Origin: Klebsiella aerogenes
Lineage (GTDB): Bacteria; Pseudomonadota; Gammaproteobacteria; Enterobacterales; Enterobacteriaceae
Direction of reading: 5' to 3'
Assembly (NCBI GenBank): GCA_029027985.1
Contig: CP119076.1
Location: 2,416,422 to 2,480,421 of the forward strand
DNA: 64,000 nt
In this document: one piece after another, positions 33,910 to 41,631 of the stretch
Numbering within the stretch: the stretch's first letter is position 1
Layout of the letters: each line of letters starts with the position of its first letter
The notes under the pieces: generated by a model
Database searches by the model: none
Told to the model about the DNA's origin: nothing
The model's input: the letters and a program-made list of their open reading frames with translations, nothing else
Program-made: the position numbers and the translations under genes

Positions 33910-34308
33910 TTAACCCACATCACCGATTTGCATAATAGCAATCTTATTGCCCCGTCCTTTCTTAACGACAATGGACAGCCCTTTGCGTAATAGATGTATT
34001 TGTGTTGGTGCAATCAGCGCCTTGGCGCAAAGCAATTGAGACATGTCATCAAGGTGAAAATAGATATCGAAAAATAGATTATTGCCGTGTATCACATTAG
34101 TTTGCTGCCAGGATTCAATCCGCGACTTCAGTAATTCCCCACGCCAGCTTTCACGTTGTAAAAACATAGTTACTGACTTGGTTTGTAACGACGTTTTTCT
34201 ACATGTGAAATATATGACGATCGGGAAAATTAACGATACCGCCAATCCGAGAATAAGGCGTGTCATTTCAAATCCTGACATGCTGGCTATCCATTCTTCA
34301 AATGACAT
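33910..34308 (-). CDS. Small membrane protein, paralogue group A
   Basis: 132 residues. An N-terminal helix (LILGLAVSLIFPIVIYFTC), then the group A pattern: a W-xGEL step (RESWRGELLKSRIESWQQTN), a YHF/FYFHL strand, and a short beta-ending KGRGNKIAIMQIG. It is the most divergent of four group A proteins (others at 34318, 34769 and 36161) and lacks their final MDxDYE motif. Function unknown. Confidence 0.6.
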   Translation of the reverse strand: MSFEEWIASMSGFEMTRLILGLAVSLIFPIVIYFTCRKTSLQTKSVTMFLQRESWRGELLKSRIESWQQTNVIHGNNLFFDIYFHLDDMSQLLCAKALIAPTQIHLLRKGLSIVVKKGRGNKIAIMQIGDVG

Positions 34309-34317
34309 GATGCTCCT

Positions 34318-34695
34318 TTAATAATCAACAGAAATAACTGCTATCTTTATAGGTGTGTCATTACTGTACTTTACTGATAATAACATTCCTTTCTTTAATT
34401 TATGAATGTCATTAGGTCTCACAATACCTTTAGCAATGTATTTTTTAGCAGAACCGTGTATGTTTGCACTAAAATAGAAATCATAAATATAATCGTTGCC
34501 GTACTTTGTTTCTGTCTGACGCCACGATTCTGCCGGGACCTGGATTATTTGACCTGCCCACTTATCTCTAGATAACCAGTTTTTAATTGCAGAGACTTCA
34601 GTTTTGTTCGGTTTAAATGCAGCAAATGATATACCCAATGCGATAATTGTGACAATGATCCCAAAAATAAAAGACAGTTCCGTGATGAGGTTCAT
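34318..34695 (-). CDS. Small membrane protein, paralogue group A
   Basis: 125 residues, AT-rich gene. Helix FIFGIIVTIIALGISFAAF, then EVSAIKNWLSRDKWAGQIIQVPAESWRQTETKYGN, YDFYFSANIHGSAKKYIAKGIV and the C-terminal PIKIAVISVDY. This (K/R)NWLSRD-W-GxI ... SWRQT ... AAxVV ... VDY scheme defines group A. It starts 9 bases after the 33910-34308 gene's region and 40 bases before the group B remnant at 34738. Function unknown. Confidence 0.62.
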   Translation of the reverse strand: MNLITELSFIFGIIVTIIALGISFAAFKPNKTEVSAIKNWLSRDKWAGQIIQVPAESWRQTETKYGNDYIYDFYFSANIHGSAKKYIAKGIVRPNDIHKLKKGMLLSVKYSNDTPIKIAVISVDY

Positions 34696-34737
34696 AGGTT
34701 TGCATCTGTGCTGTTAACGAAAATTGACATCGATAGT

Positions 34738-34767
34738 TTACTCCATAGCCCCAGGAACAAGGTGTAA
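34738..34767 (-). pseudogene. Remnant tail of a group B gene
   Basis: Minus-strand codons read K-L-H-L-V-P-G-A-M-E-stop, matching the VPGDME end of the group B protein at 35297-35644. The 21 bases around its stop (34728-34748) recur at 35286-35306. It sits immediately after the group A stop codon at 34769, as if recombination had deleted a group B gene except for its tail. Confidence 0.6.
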
Positions 34768-34768
34768 T

Positions 34769-35149
34769 TTATTCATAATCCACATCCATAACAGCCATTC
34801 GTTTTGGAGGGACACCTTGATATTTGATGGTTACCGGCATATCCTTCTTTATTTTAATAACTTCTGCGTTTTTTAACACAGTTGCCGCTTTATATGTCTT
34901 TGGTTCACCACTCAAATCAGACTCAATAGTGAAAATATAGTAATGATCAAAATTATTGGTGGTTGATGTTTGTTTCCATTCTTTTAATTTTCCTGTTGCC
35001 AGTTCACCTTTCCAATTATCCCTTGCAACCCAGTTCCTTATTTCATTAAAATCTTCCTTCTGTCCCTTTATTCCTCTGAGACAAATGAAAATGAATACCA
35101 GCATGACACCTAATGCAATAGGTCCTGAGTGTTCAGAGAGAAAAATCAT
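34769..35149 (-). CDS. Small membrane protein, paralogue group A
   Basis: 126 residues. Helix IALGVMLVFIFICLRGI, then KEDFNEIRNWVARDNWKGELATGKLKEWKQTSTTNNFDHYYIFT, KTYKAATVLKNAEV and PPKRMAVMDVDYE. Closest to the 36161-36550 gene, with which it shares the ending PPKRMAVMD-x-DYE and the TNNFDYY strand. Its ATG overlaps the stop of a 25-codon frame at 35146-35223. Function unknown. Confidence 0.62.
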   Translation of the reverse strand: MIFLSEHSGPIALGVMLVFIFICLRGIKGQKEDFNEIRNWVARDNWKGELATGKLKEWKQTSTTNNFDHYYIFTIESDLSGEPKTYKAATVLKNAEVIKIKKDMPVTIKYQGVPPKRMAVMDVDYE

Positions 35150-35223
35150 ATCAAGCTCTTACATAAACGTATAAAAATAAGTCCTGCGATGAGTGCTCTT
35201 TTCAGATGTTTGGCAAGTGGCAT
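35146..35223 (-). CDS. Possible 25-codon leader or remnant peptide
   Basis: ATG 35223 preceded by GAGGG, then MPLAKHLKRALIAGLIFIRL and a few residues to a TGA that overlaps the next ATG as ATGA. A basic start with a hydrophobic segment gives a short membrane peptide. It could be a translational coupler or what is left of a larger gene. Not recognised. Confidence 0.3.
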   Translation of the reverse strand: MPLAKHLKRALIAGLIFIRLCKSLI

Positions 35224-35296
35224 GGTTTCCCTCTATTCCCTTTAATAATTAGGATTAAGGTTCACATTATTAAGCATAACCACTTACATCGATAGT

Positions 35297-35644
35297 TTAC
35301 TCCATATCTCCAGGAACAAGGTATACTTTTTCAGGTGTGCCTGGGAGATAATATAAATAAACTGTATTTTTCCTGCCAATCTTAACCATTTCTTCCGGAG
35401 TTATAAAACGACGAGCATGTGCGATGACGACTCCGTCGGGGGTCATAAATTCTAATTCAAAGTTAAATTTCATATTTCCGGTGCCAGAGGTACCTATGCG
35501 TTTTTTACTAATGATTTTAGCTTCAACTTTAACACCCCTCTTACGGAATTTCTCATCATCATTGCCTGATTTGATTATACTGTATAAAAACCACCCTAAA
35601 ATTAAAATGGTAATAAAAATAGACCACAACGTTGAATTTGACAT
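35297..35644 (-). CDS. Small membrane protein, paralogue group B
   Basis: 115 residues. Helix WSIFITILILGWFLYSI, the basic/acidic linker SGNDDEKFRKRGVKVEAKIISKKRIGTSGTG, a beta domain (KFNFELEFMTPDGVVIAHARRFITPEEMVKIG) and the tail VYLYYLPGTPEKVYLVPGDME. Group B members share K(V/I)xAKI, the GTSG/GASG turn and YYLPxxPxK. The layout is DUF3592-like. Paralogue at 35729-36076 and a tail remnant at 34738. Function unknown. Confidence 0.62.
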   Translation of the reverse strand: MSNSTLWSIFITILILGWFLYSIIKSGNDDEKFRKRGVKVEAKIISKKRIGTSGTGNMKFNFELEFMTPDGVVIAHARRFITPEEMVKIGRKNTVYLYYLPGTPEKVYLVPGDME

Positions 35645-35728
35645 CTTAAGTTCTTATTTTAAGCGTACCAGCAGAACCTCGCCAGGAGGCCAACGATAGC
35701 GAGCAATGCCACAACACAGGAAATAGTA

Positions 35729-36076
35729 TTACCCCATCTCCCAAGGAACGGGTAATAACTTTTTGGGGTTTTCAGGTAGATAATAAATATAAATAGTATT
35801 ATTCCTCATAATTTTTGCTATGTTTTGCGGAGAAATATACTGTTTAGCTATTGCTGTCACCTGCCCTGATTCCGTGGTAAATAATAGTTCCATTTTAAGT
35901 TTAGTGCTACCTCCGCCACTCGCACCAATTTTTTCCATGTTTAATATTTTAGCCTCGGTACGAATGCCATTTGCCTTAAACTTATCATAATTGGAGCCTG
36001 AACGATAACAATATAAGAATAAACCAACTAAAATTAAAATGGCTAATATTAACGTTCCCCACATAGAGTCAAACAT
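35729..36076 (-). CDS. Small membrane protein, paralogue group B
   Basis: 115 residues, same length as its paralogue at 35297. Helix LILAILILVGLFLYCY, SGSNYDKFKANGIRTEAKILNMEKIGASGGGSTKLKMELLFTTESG, then IYIYYLPENPKKLLPVPWEMG. The two copies clearly arose by duplication but differ at more than half of the residues, so they are not recent. The gene is AT-rich. Function unknown. Confidence 0.62.
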   Translation of the reverse strand: MFDSMWGTLILAILILVGLFLYCYRSGSNYDKFKANGIRTEAKILNMEKIGASGGGSTKLKMELLFTTESGQVTAIAKQYISPQNIAKIMRNNTIYIYYLPENPKKLLPVPWEMG

Positions 36077-36160
36077 AATGATCCATTAATAATGAAGGTG
36101 AATGTTTTGAAATGACTACCTAAATGGCCACAAGCATAGTAAGCCTAGCGGATGCCCTAT

Positions 36161-36550
36161 TTATTCATAATCCGCATCCATAACGGCCATTCTCTTTGGT
36201 GGAATACCTTCATGTTTTATAATTAATTGAAGCCCCGATTTTAATTTTGGGATTTCTGAAGCACGTACCACTGCAGCGGCATTATACTGTTTTGTCGTAC
36301 CCTCAATGTTCGCATTAAAGGTAAATACAAAGTAATAATCGAAATTATTAGTCGCATTAGTTTGACGCCAACTTACCAGAGATGCGTTTTTAATCTCACC
36401 GGGCCAGCGCTCACGACTTAGCCAGTTTTTTATTTCGGTAAGATCTCCCCCTTGTCCTTTGAGACTTCGCAACGAACCGAACAATAGAAAAAAACTAAAT
36501 GCAACGGATGCAATGACAATTAACAAGGAGTGTTGATAAATAAAGTTCAT
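36161..36550 (-). CDS. Small membrane protein, paralogue group A
   Basis: 129 residues. Helix LLIVIASVAFSFFLLFGSL, then GGDLTEIKNWLSRERWPGEIKNASLVSWRQTNATNNFDYYFVFTF, KQYNAAAVVRASEIPKL and PPKRMAVMDADYE. Most typical group A member. The DNA around its stop (TATTCATAATCC-ATCCATAAC) is repeated at the end of the 34769 gene. Function unknown. Confidence 0.62.
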   Translation of the reverse strand: MNFIYQHSLLIVIASVAFSFFLLFGSLRSLKGQGGDLTEIKNWLSRERWPGEIKNASLVSWRQTNATNNFDYYFVFTFNANIEGTTKQYNAAAVVRASEIPKLKSGLQLIIKHEGIPPKRMAVMDADYE

Positions 36551-36604
36551 TGTTAGTTCTTTTTGATTTTAAATGCAAGGACTGGTCTTTTAAGTGTATC
36601 GCCT

Positions 36605-37003
36605 CTAGCGAGGCGAGTTAGATATTGTCAAAGGCTTTCCATTAGATGGATCTTTGATAAAGACAATGGAATTGTTTTTACTATCCAATTTCACTTTATA
36701 AACAGAACCAACTTGATAGGCATCAAGGGTTATTAACTGTATAGTTTCATCATGTTTTTCTAGTAACCATGTTTTACCATCAGTTGCATTAGCTACCCTC
36801 AAATCCATTGTCACCACAGGGTTGTTATTTATGAAAAGCCCACTTTGTTTCATTGATAAAATAGTAGCGTAAGCATCATCCCCCTGCTCTATTATATTTT
36901 GCTCTCGCTGTTGTGAATTTTTCACAATTCTATTTGCGAAATAAAAACACACAAAAATAATTAAAAATGTCAATACTGCATTTATAATCCAAGAGATAGA
37001 CAT
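36605..37003 (-). CDS. Small membrane protein, paralogue group C
   Basis: 132 residues. N-terminal helix WIINAVLTFLIIFVCFYFA, then NRIVKNSQQREQNII, and a beta domain (ATILSMKQSGLFINNNPVVTM, TWLLEKHDETIQLITLDAYQVGS). It is strongly similar to 39685-40074 on the other side of vgrG (shared NRIVKNSQ, SGLFINNNPV, TWLLEKH, LDA-QVG). This copy is AT-rich, the other is not. It starts 12 bases after the vgrG stop codon. Function unknown. Confidence 0.65.
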   Translation of the reverse strand: MSISWIINAVLTFLIIFVCFYFANRIVKNSQQREQNIIEQGDDAYATILSMKQSGLFINNNPVVTMDLRVANATDGKTWLLEKHDETIQLITLDAYQVGSVYKVKLDSKNNSIVFIKDPSNGKPLTISNSPR

Positions 37004-37015
37004 ATAATCCTCTGA

Positions 37016-39274
37016 CTACATTAACATATGAAGTGCAAATAATGCGGTTCTTAGACTACCACTGTCAACTCGAGCCCCTTCGACTCGTTGAGCATTGATA
37101 ACGGTACGACCAAATGTCATTCCTTGATGTGAAATATTTATTCCTGTGGCTGCATAGCTAACACCCTTAAAGGCGACACTCCCTGTTGAAATTGTAACAT
37201 ATTGGCCGATAAAATCTATTGCATTTTGGGCAAAGCTTTTCTTTTCCACATCGTTATGTTCAAAAATGGGAGAGTCAATAAAAACTTTTGTCTTGCTTTT
37301 TATTACTATTTCTTCTGGTGATTCAATCTTTACTTTTCCTGTAACAGTTTGCATCCAAGCTCCATTTATATCCACATTAACTTCGCCATGAATATCTTGT
37401 TTTTGCCCTCCAGACTTTATGGTGAATGAATTTCCGTTATCGATTGTAGTTTCTTTTTTACCACTAATACTTATGGTTTCATTAGCAAGTATTTTTTTAT
37501 TATTATTTCCATCTAGAGTTAACTCTCGATCACCCTTTATATTTCTAATGTCACCTCCGTTTAGTATCTCTGTTTTCCGACCGTTTTTAATTGTTATGTT
37601 TTCACCGTTGTTAAATGTTCTTGCTTCGTTATCATCAACGGTTATTGTACGTTTTGCATGAAAATGCAAAGTCGCATTTCCAATGACATCATCGCTTTGT
37701 TCTTTATTTATTTTAGTGCTTCGGCAACCATCAATATTGATAGTTTGGTCATTCTCTACCGAGATCTTCATATCTTTTTCTGAATGCATCTCGACAGATT
37801 CATTGCCCGGATTATCTTCGAAGAACAAGAAACTGCTGTTATCAATATTCCCATCCTTACTCCGCGTCATAAAGCCCATCCGGGTGGCGTCGCCAGGGAG
37901 ATCCCATGGCGGCATGCTGGCTTCATTATACACACGTCCGGTGACGATGGGACGGTCGGGATCGCCGTTGATAAAGTCGATGACCACTTCATCGCCCACG
38001 CGCGGAATTTGCACGCCGCCGAAGCCCTGGCCTGCCCACGCGCTCGATACACGCACCCAGCAGGAGCTGCTGTCGTCGCCCTTGGCGTTGCGGTCCCAGT
38101 GAAACTTCACTTTGATGCGACCATATTTGTCGGTCCAGATACTTTCCCCCTGCGGTCCCACGACTTTGGCCGTTTGCGGGCCGTAAGTACGTGGCCAGGC
38201 GGTGGCCTGCGCGGGACGATAGACCACCGATGAGGGGATCACCGTAAAGTGGATTTGATGCGAGACATCGCTATTGCCGCCGCTGGCGTAGCGATTTTCT
38301 TCAAAATAGTAGTTTGCGGTTGTGGTCAGGTATTCGCCGTTATCGCTGAAAAACGGCGCATTGCTCAGAGTAAAGGTCGTGCCAGGGGCAATGCCAACCG
38401 CCGTGGCGGTCGCCTGAATCTGCTGATGCTCTACCTGCCAGCGTTCCTGACGAATACGGGCGTAAAACTCACCGTGTCCGTGCTCAACAAACCGCCCAGG
38501 CCAGTCATAAACGTCAATACTCCCCGGCGATGGCGATGAGGGGTTCTGCCGTGCCTGAAACAGCCAGGCATTGGGTTTGCGGAAATCATAGTCATCGAGA
38601 CTGTAGATCCCCGGCGTCACGCTATCTTCCAGCGCCCACAGACTGATCCCCTCTTCAGTGGTGATCGCGCCTGACGGCGTCTGATGGTAAGGGATAGTCT
38701 CATAGCCGCTCACCGGTTGGTGCTGGGTGGCCGAATCGGTCAATACCATCGTATGTTTATCCGCCTCGTGGCGGAAATGGTAGGCGATGCCCTCCAGCTC
38801 CATCAGTCGGCTGATAAACGCCAGGCTACTCTCCTGATACTGGACGCAGTAATCCCAGACCCGATAGCTGCCGCTCAGTTTATCCTCAACGTTGACCTGA
38901 TATTCACTCAGCAGCGTATTGATAATCTGTGGTACCGTCTGCCCCTGGAAAATACGCAGGTTGCGGTCGCGTTTCATCGGCCACAAATCCGGCTCTACGG
39001 TGAGTTGATAGGCAGCATAGCGGGTACCGCTCATTTCAACGGCGCTGACCGCTACGCGGGTAATTTTACCGTTGAAATAACGCGAACTCAGCGCGTTTTG
39101 CGTTGGAATGGTCACGGTAACCGGCTGACCGAGCAGTTTACTGCGATCCAGGCGCGCATCGGTGCTAAGCAGCGTTAAGCCGAGCTCGAACATTTCCGAC
39201 ATCGCTTCGTGCCCGGTGAGTTTCCAGAAAAGTAGCCCCTCAACGGGGAGCTGAACGGTGATCCTGTTAGCCAT
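37016..39274 (-). CDS. tssI: VgrG (TssI) spike protein
   Basis: 752 residues. N-terminal gp27-like part (~1-370) with QYQESSLAFISRLMELEGIAYHF, then the gp5 OB fold (~375-475: KVVGPQGESIWTDKYGRIKVKFHWDR, CWVRVSSAWAGQGFG, PRVGDEVVIDFINGDPDRPIVTGRVYN), and a gp5-like beta-helix stalk (~475-690) rich in DNxxTxxxxxxxxxI repeats. It forms the trimeric spike that caps the Hcp tube. The C-terminus (~690-752) is short, without a recognisable toxin domain. The DNA changes from GC-rich to AT-rich at about 37850, just where the stalk starts, so the rear half was probably swapped in. Confidence 0.94.
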   Translation of the reverse strand: MANRITVQLPVEGLLFWKLTGHEAMSEMFELGLTLLSTDARLDRSKLLGQPVTVTIPTQNALSSRYFNGKITRVAVSAVEMSGTRYAAYQLTVEPDLWPMKRDRNLRIFQGQTVPQIINTLLSEYQVNVEDKLSGSYRVWDYCVQYQESSLAFISRLMELEGIAYHFRHEADKHTMVLTDSATQHQPVSGYETIPYHQTPSGAITTEEGISLWALEDSVTPGIYSLDDYDFRKPNAWLFQARQNPSSPSPGSIDVYDWPGRFVEHGHGEFYARIRQERWQVEHQQIQATATAVGIAPGTTFTLSNAPFFSDNGEYLTTTANYYFEENRYASGGNSDVSHQIHFTVIPSSVVYRPAQATAWPRTYGPQTAKVVGPQGESIWTDKYGRIKVKFHWDRNAKGDDSSSCWVRVSSAWAGQGFGGVQIPRVGDEVVIDFINGDPDRPIVTGRVYNEASMPPWDLPGDATRMGFMTRSKDGNIDNSSFLFFEDNPGNESVEMHSEKDMKISVENDQTINIDGCRSTKINKEQSDDVIGNATLHFHAKRTITVDDNEARTFNNGENITIKNGRKTEILNGGDIRNIKGDRELTLDGNNNKKILANETISISGKKETTIDNGNSFTIKSGGQKQDIHGEVNVDINGAWMQTVTGKVKIESPEEIVIKSKTKVFIDSPIFEHNDVEKKSFAQNAIDFIGQYVTISTGSVAFKGVSYAATGINISHQGMTFGRTVINAQRVEGARVDSGSLRTALFALHMLM

Positions 39275-39313
39275 AATATTATTCCATTCAGTGTGTTTCA
39301 GGTGGCTGCAGCG

Positions 39314-39688
39314 TTAGCTGCGTTTCAACATTGGGTTTGGCAGATCCACCAGTACCCGCTGTGGCTGCTGGCGCAAGTAGCGTAGCGGGAGGGTATTTCC
39401 CGGCTGGAAGTATTGAATACGGGTAATATCGATAACGATATCGCTCTGGCCCGCCAGCGATTCACCTTTCTCGCTAACGTAGTTAAAATCGACGCTGATA
39501 TTGATAAACCCGGAATTACCGCCCGAGCGGCTTCTCAGATTCGTGATCGTGCCCAAAACAGCCACGCCATCGTTGTTGATGGCCGCTTTTAGTTTTTTAT
39601 TTTTCGCATCGCGAATCAGCAGCGATACAAAAATATAAATAAATAGTAAGGCAACGGCCAGAACGATTAAGTCGGTAATAATGCTCAT
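39314..39688 (-). CDS. Small membrane-anchored DUF3592-like protein
   Basis: 124 residues. Helix LIVLAVALLFIYIFVSLLI, then NDGVAVLGTITNLRSRSGGNSGFINISVDFNYVSEKGE, SDIVIDITRIQYFQPGNTLPLRYLRQQPQRVLVD. The closing FxPGxxxPLRYxxxxPxRVLV motif matches the DUF3592 ending. Overlaps the group C gene upstream by 4 bases, so the two are coupled. It lies directly before vgrG. Function unknown. Confidence 0.68.
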   Translation of the reverse strand: MSIITDLIVLAVALLFIYIFVSLLIRDAKNKKLKAAINNDGVAVLGTITNLRSRSGGNSGFINISVDFNYVSEKGESLAGQSDIVIDITRIQYFQPGNTLPLRYLRQQPQRVLVDLPNPMLKRS

Positions 39689-40074
39689 CTTTCACTCGTC
39701 ATTTTTGGCTTATCGTTAATGTCTCTTATGAACACAATAGCGTTATCTTCTGGCTCTACTCTTGCCTGATAGTTCACGCCAACCTGCCAGGCATCAAGAG
39801 TCATTAGCAACACCGTTTCTTTGTGTTTCTCGAGTAGCCACGTTTTGCCATTAGCTAAATCTTTTACTCGCAGATCCATTTCGATTACCGGGTTGTTATT
39901 GATGAACAAACCGGTTTGCTGCATCGTGAGTATCGTAACCTGAGCATCTTTCCCGTTTTCAATAATCCGTTGTTCTCGCCGCTGTGAGTTTTTAACAATA
40001 CGGTTAGCTAAGTAAAAACTGATAAAAATAATGATCAGTGTCAGTACTGCATTGATAACCCAGCCGACTGTCAT
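39685..40074 (-). CDS. Small membrane protein, paralogue group C
   Basis: 129 residues, closest relative 36605-37003: helix WVINAVLTLIIIFISFYLA, then NRIVKNSQRREQRII, QVTILTMQQTGLFINNNPVIEM, TWLLEKHKETVLLMTLDAWQVG. The presence of near-twin genes on both sides of vgrG suggests a duplicated vgrG-flanking cassette. First gene after ppkA in the direction of transcription; a hairpin lies between. Function unknown. Confidence 0.65.
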   Translation of the reverse strand: MTVGWVINAVLTLIIIFISFYLANRIVKNSQRREQRIIENGKDAQVTILTMQQTGLFINNNPVIEMDLRVKDLANGKTWLLEKHKETVLLMTLDAWQVGVNYQARVEPEDNAIVFIRDINDKPKMTSER

Positions 40075-40118
40075 TTAACACTCCTTGTTTATCAATGATA
40101 TCCCGCTAAATGATTCCC

Positions 40119-40144
40119 CCCCCGCCAATCATTCCCGGCGGGGG
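40119..40144 (-). terminator. GC-rich hairpin after ppkA
   Basis: CCCCCGCC, 10-base loop, GGCGGGGG on either strand, located 24 bases past the ppkA stop. No T-run on the minus strand; it may partly uncouple the vgrG cluster from the core operon. Confidence 0.4.
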
Positions 40145-40167
40145 TATTCCGTTCTCCATCACGCCAT

Positions 40168-41607
40168 TTAGCTCGATGGATTGACAAGCCAGGTTCCCGG
40201 TTTGGCGATATCCAGCGTCTGCGCACGGGTTTGGCCATTGCCCTGGAGGGTAATTTCGTAATGCCCCGGAGCCAACTTCAGCGACGCGAAACCGTTAGTC
40301 GCAGGCTGTGTGTCGTGAGGCTCGCCGTTCAATTTCAGCTTTTCTCCATCCCTCATCCGTACATAAACCTGGGCAATCGGCGCTGCCGGCGCAACGGCTG
40401 GTTTGCTCTCTTTGACGGCGGTGGGCGGCGCTGGCTGTGCCGCTGCGGTATGGGTTTCCGCCGGCGGTGCGGTTGGCGCAACCGGTGTTTGCGGCTGAGT
40501 ATTGGCGCTTTCTGTCGGCTGGGCCTCGCTATTGCCGCCGCTGAACATCATACCGCCGGCGATAACACCGACCAGCACCCCCGCGGCGACCATCCCCGGT
40601 ACTTTATAGCGCCGCCAGTCGTTGGCGGCTGGCGCCTCCTCTTCTTCATCGCCGACCAGCGCCAGCATGGTTCCCGGTTTTTTCACCGACAAGACATCGT
40701 CGATACTGGAAACGGGCATTTCGATCAGTTCAGCGAAGGCTTCGATCGATTGCGGACGATCCTCGACCCGCAGCGCCAGCGCTTTATCCACCGCCTGCAG
40801 CAGCGGCAGCGAATAGCCTGCGGGTTTCAGCTCCGCCAGCGGCTGGTAGTTATCCTGAATACTGCGCACCACGCTCACCGGCGGCGGCGAGCCGACGATT
40901 AGCGTATGCAGCACCGCGCCGACGGCATAGATATCGGTCCAGGCGCCCTGTTCGCTTTCGTTATCGTCAGTGTATTGCTCGATAGGCGCGTAGCCCGGGC
41001 GCAGCATGGTTTCGGTCTCGTCAGAGAGATTGCCGATGGTCCGGCGAGCTGAACCAAAATCGAGCAGCACCGGCAAACCGTTATCCTGAATCTGGATGTT
41101 TTCCGGCGAGATATCGCGATGCAGATAACCGGCGTCGTGAATGGTTCGAATCGCGCCGAACAGCATCGGCAGCATCCGGCGGATCCACGCCTCATCGATA
41201 AGTTCCGGCTGTTGCTCGCGCAGGCGGCTTAAGGTGGTGCCGCTATAAAACAGCGTGCCCATATACGCGGTATCGTTCTGCACCCAAAAGCGCAGTACGT
41301 GCAGCAGGTTAGGATGGTTAAAGCGCGCCAGCAGCCGCGCCTCCTGAATAAAGCTGTTCAGTCCGGCGGAGAATGCTTTGCTGAAGCGATCGCTGCGCAG
41401 AACCAGGGTCATATCGTCATTACGTACCGCCAGCGACGAAGGCATAAACTCTTTAATCGCGATGGTACGTTCCAGCTGATGGTCCCAGGCGCGATAAACA
41501 ATGCCAAAACCACCGCCGCCAATCACTTCCTTAATTTCAAATTCGTTAAAACGATACCCGATCGGCAGCGCGTTCAGGACAGTCCGGTTGTTTTCGTGAT
41601 CCGTCAT
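40168..41607 (-). CDS. ppkA: PpkA-type serine/threonine kinase (T6SS)
   Basis: 479 residues from ATG 41607; a GTG at 41619 is the alternative. Numbering from that GTG: Gly-rich loop GGGGFG at 34-39, ATP lysine K56 (AIKEF), HRD at 167-169, DFG at 187-189. The catalytic loop is HRDISPENI, with Ser in place of the usual Lys of HRDxKxxN, as in other T6SS kinases and some bacterial Hanks kinases. One membrane helix (about 355-375, VPGMVAAGVLVGVIAGGMMF), a Pro/Ala-rich linker, and a periplasmic PEGA-like end domain. It phosphorylates Fha and so switches the system on; PppA reverses it. Confidence 0.9.
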   Translation of the reverse strand: MTDHENNRTVLNALPIGYRFNEFEIKEVIGGGGFGIVYRAWDHQLERTIAIKEFMPSSLAVRNDDMTLVLRSDRFSKAFSAGLNSFIQEARLLARFNHPNLLHVLRFWVQNDTAYMGTLFYSGTTLSRLREQQPELIDEAWIRRMLPMLFGAIRTIHDAGYLHRDISPENIQIQDNGLPVLLDFGSARRTIGNLSDETETMLRPGYAPIEQYTDDNESEQGAWTDIYAVGAVLHTLIVGSPPPVSVVRSIQDNYQPLAELKPAGYSLPLLQAVDKALALRVEDRPQSIEAFAELIEMPVSSIDDVLSVKKPGTMLALVGDEEEEAPAANDWRRYKVPGMVAAGVLVGVIAGGMMFSGGNSEAQPTESANTQPQTPVAPTAPPAETHTAAAQPAPPTAVKESKPAVAPAAPIAQVYVRMRDGEKLKLNGEPHDTQPATNGFASLKLAPGHYEITLQGNGQTRAQTLDIAKPGTWLVNPSS

Positions 41608-41631
41608 CTTAAGACTCACTTTCTGATGGTG

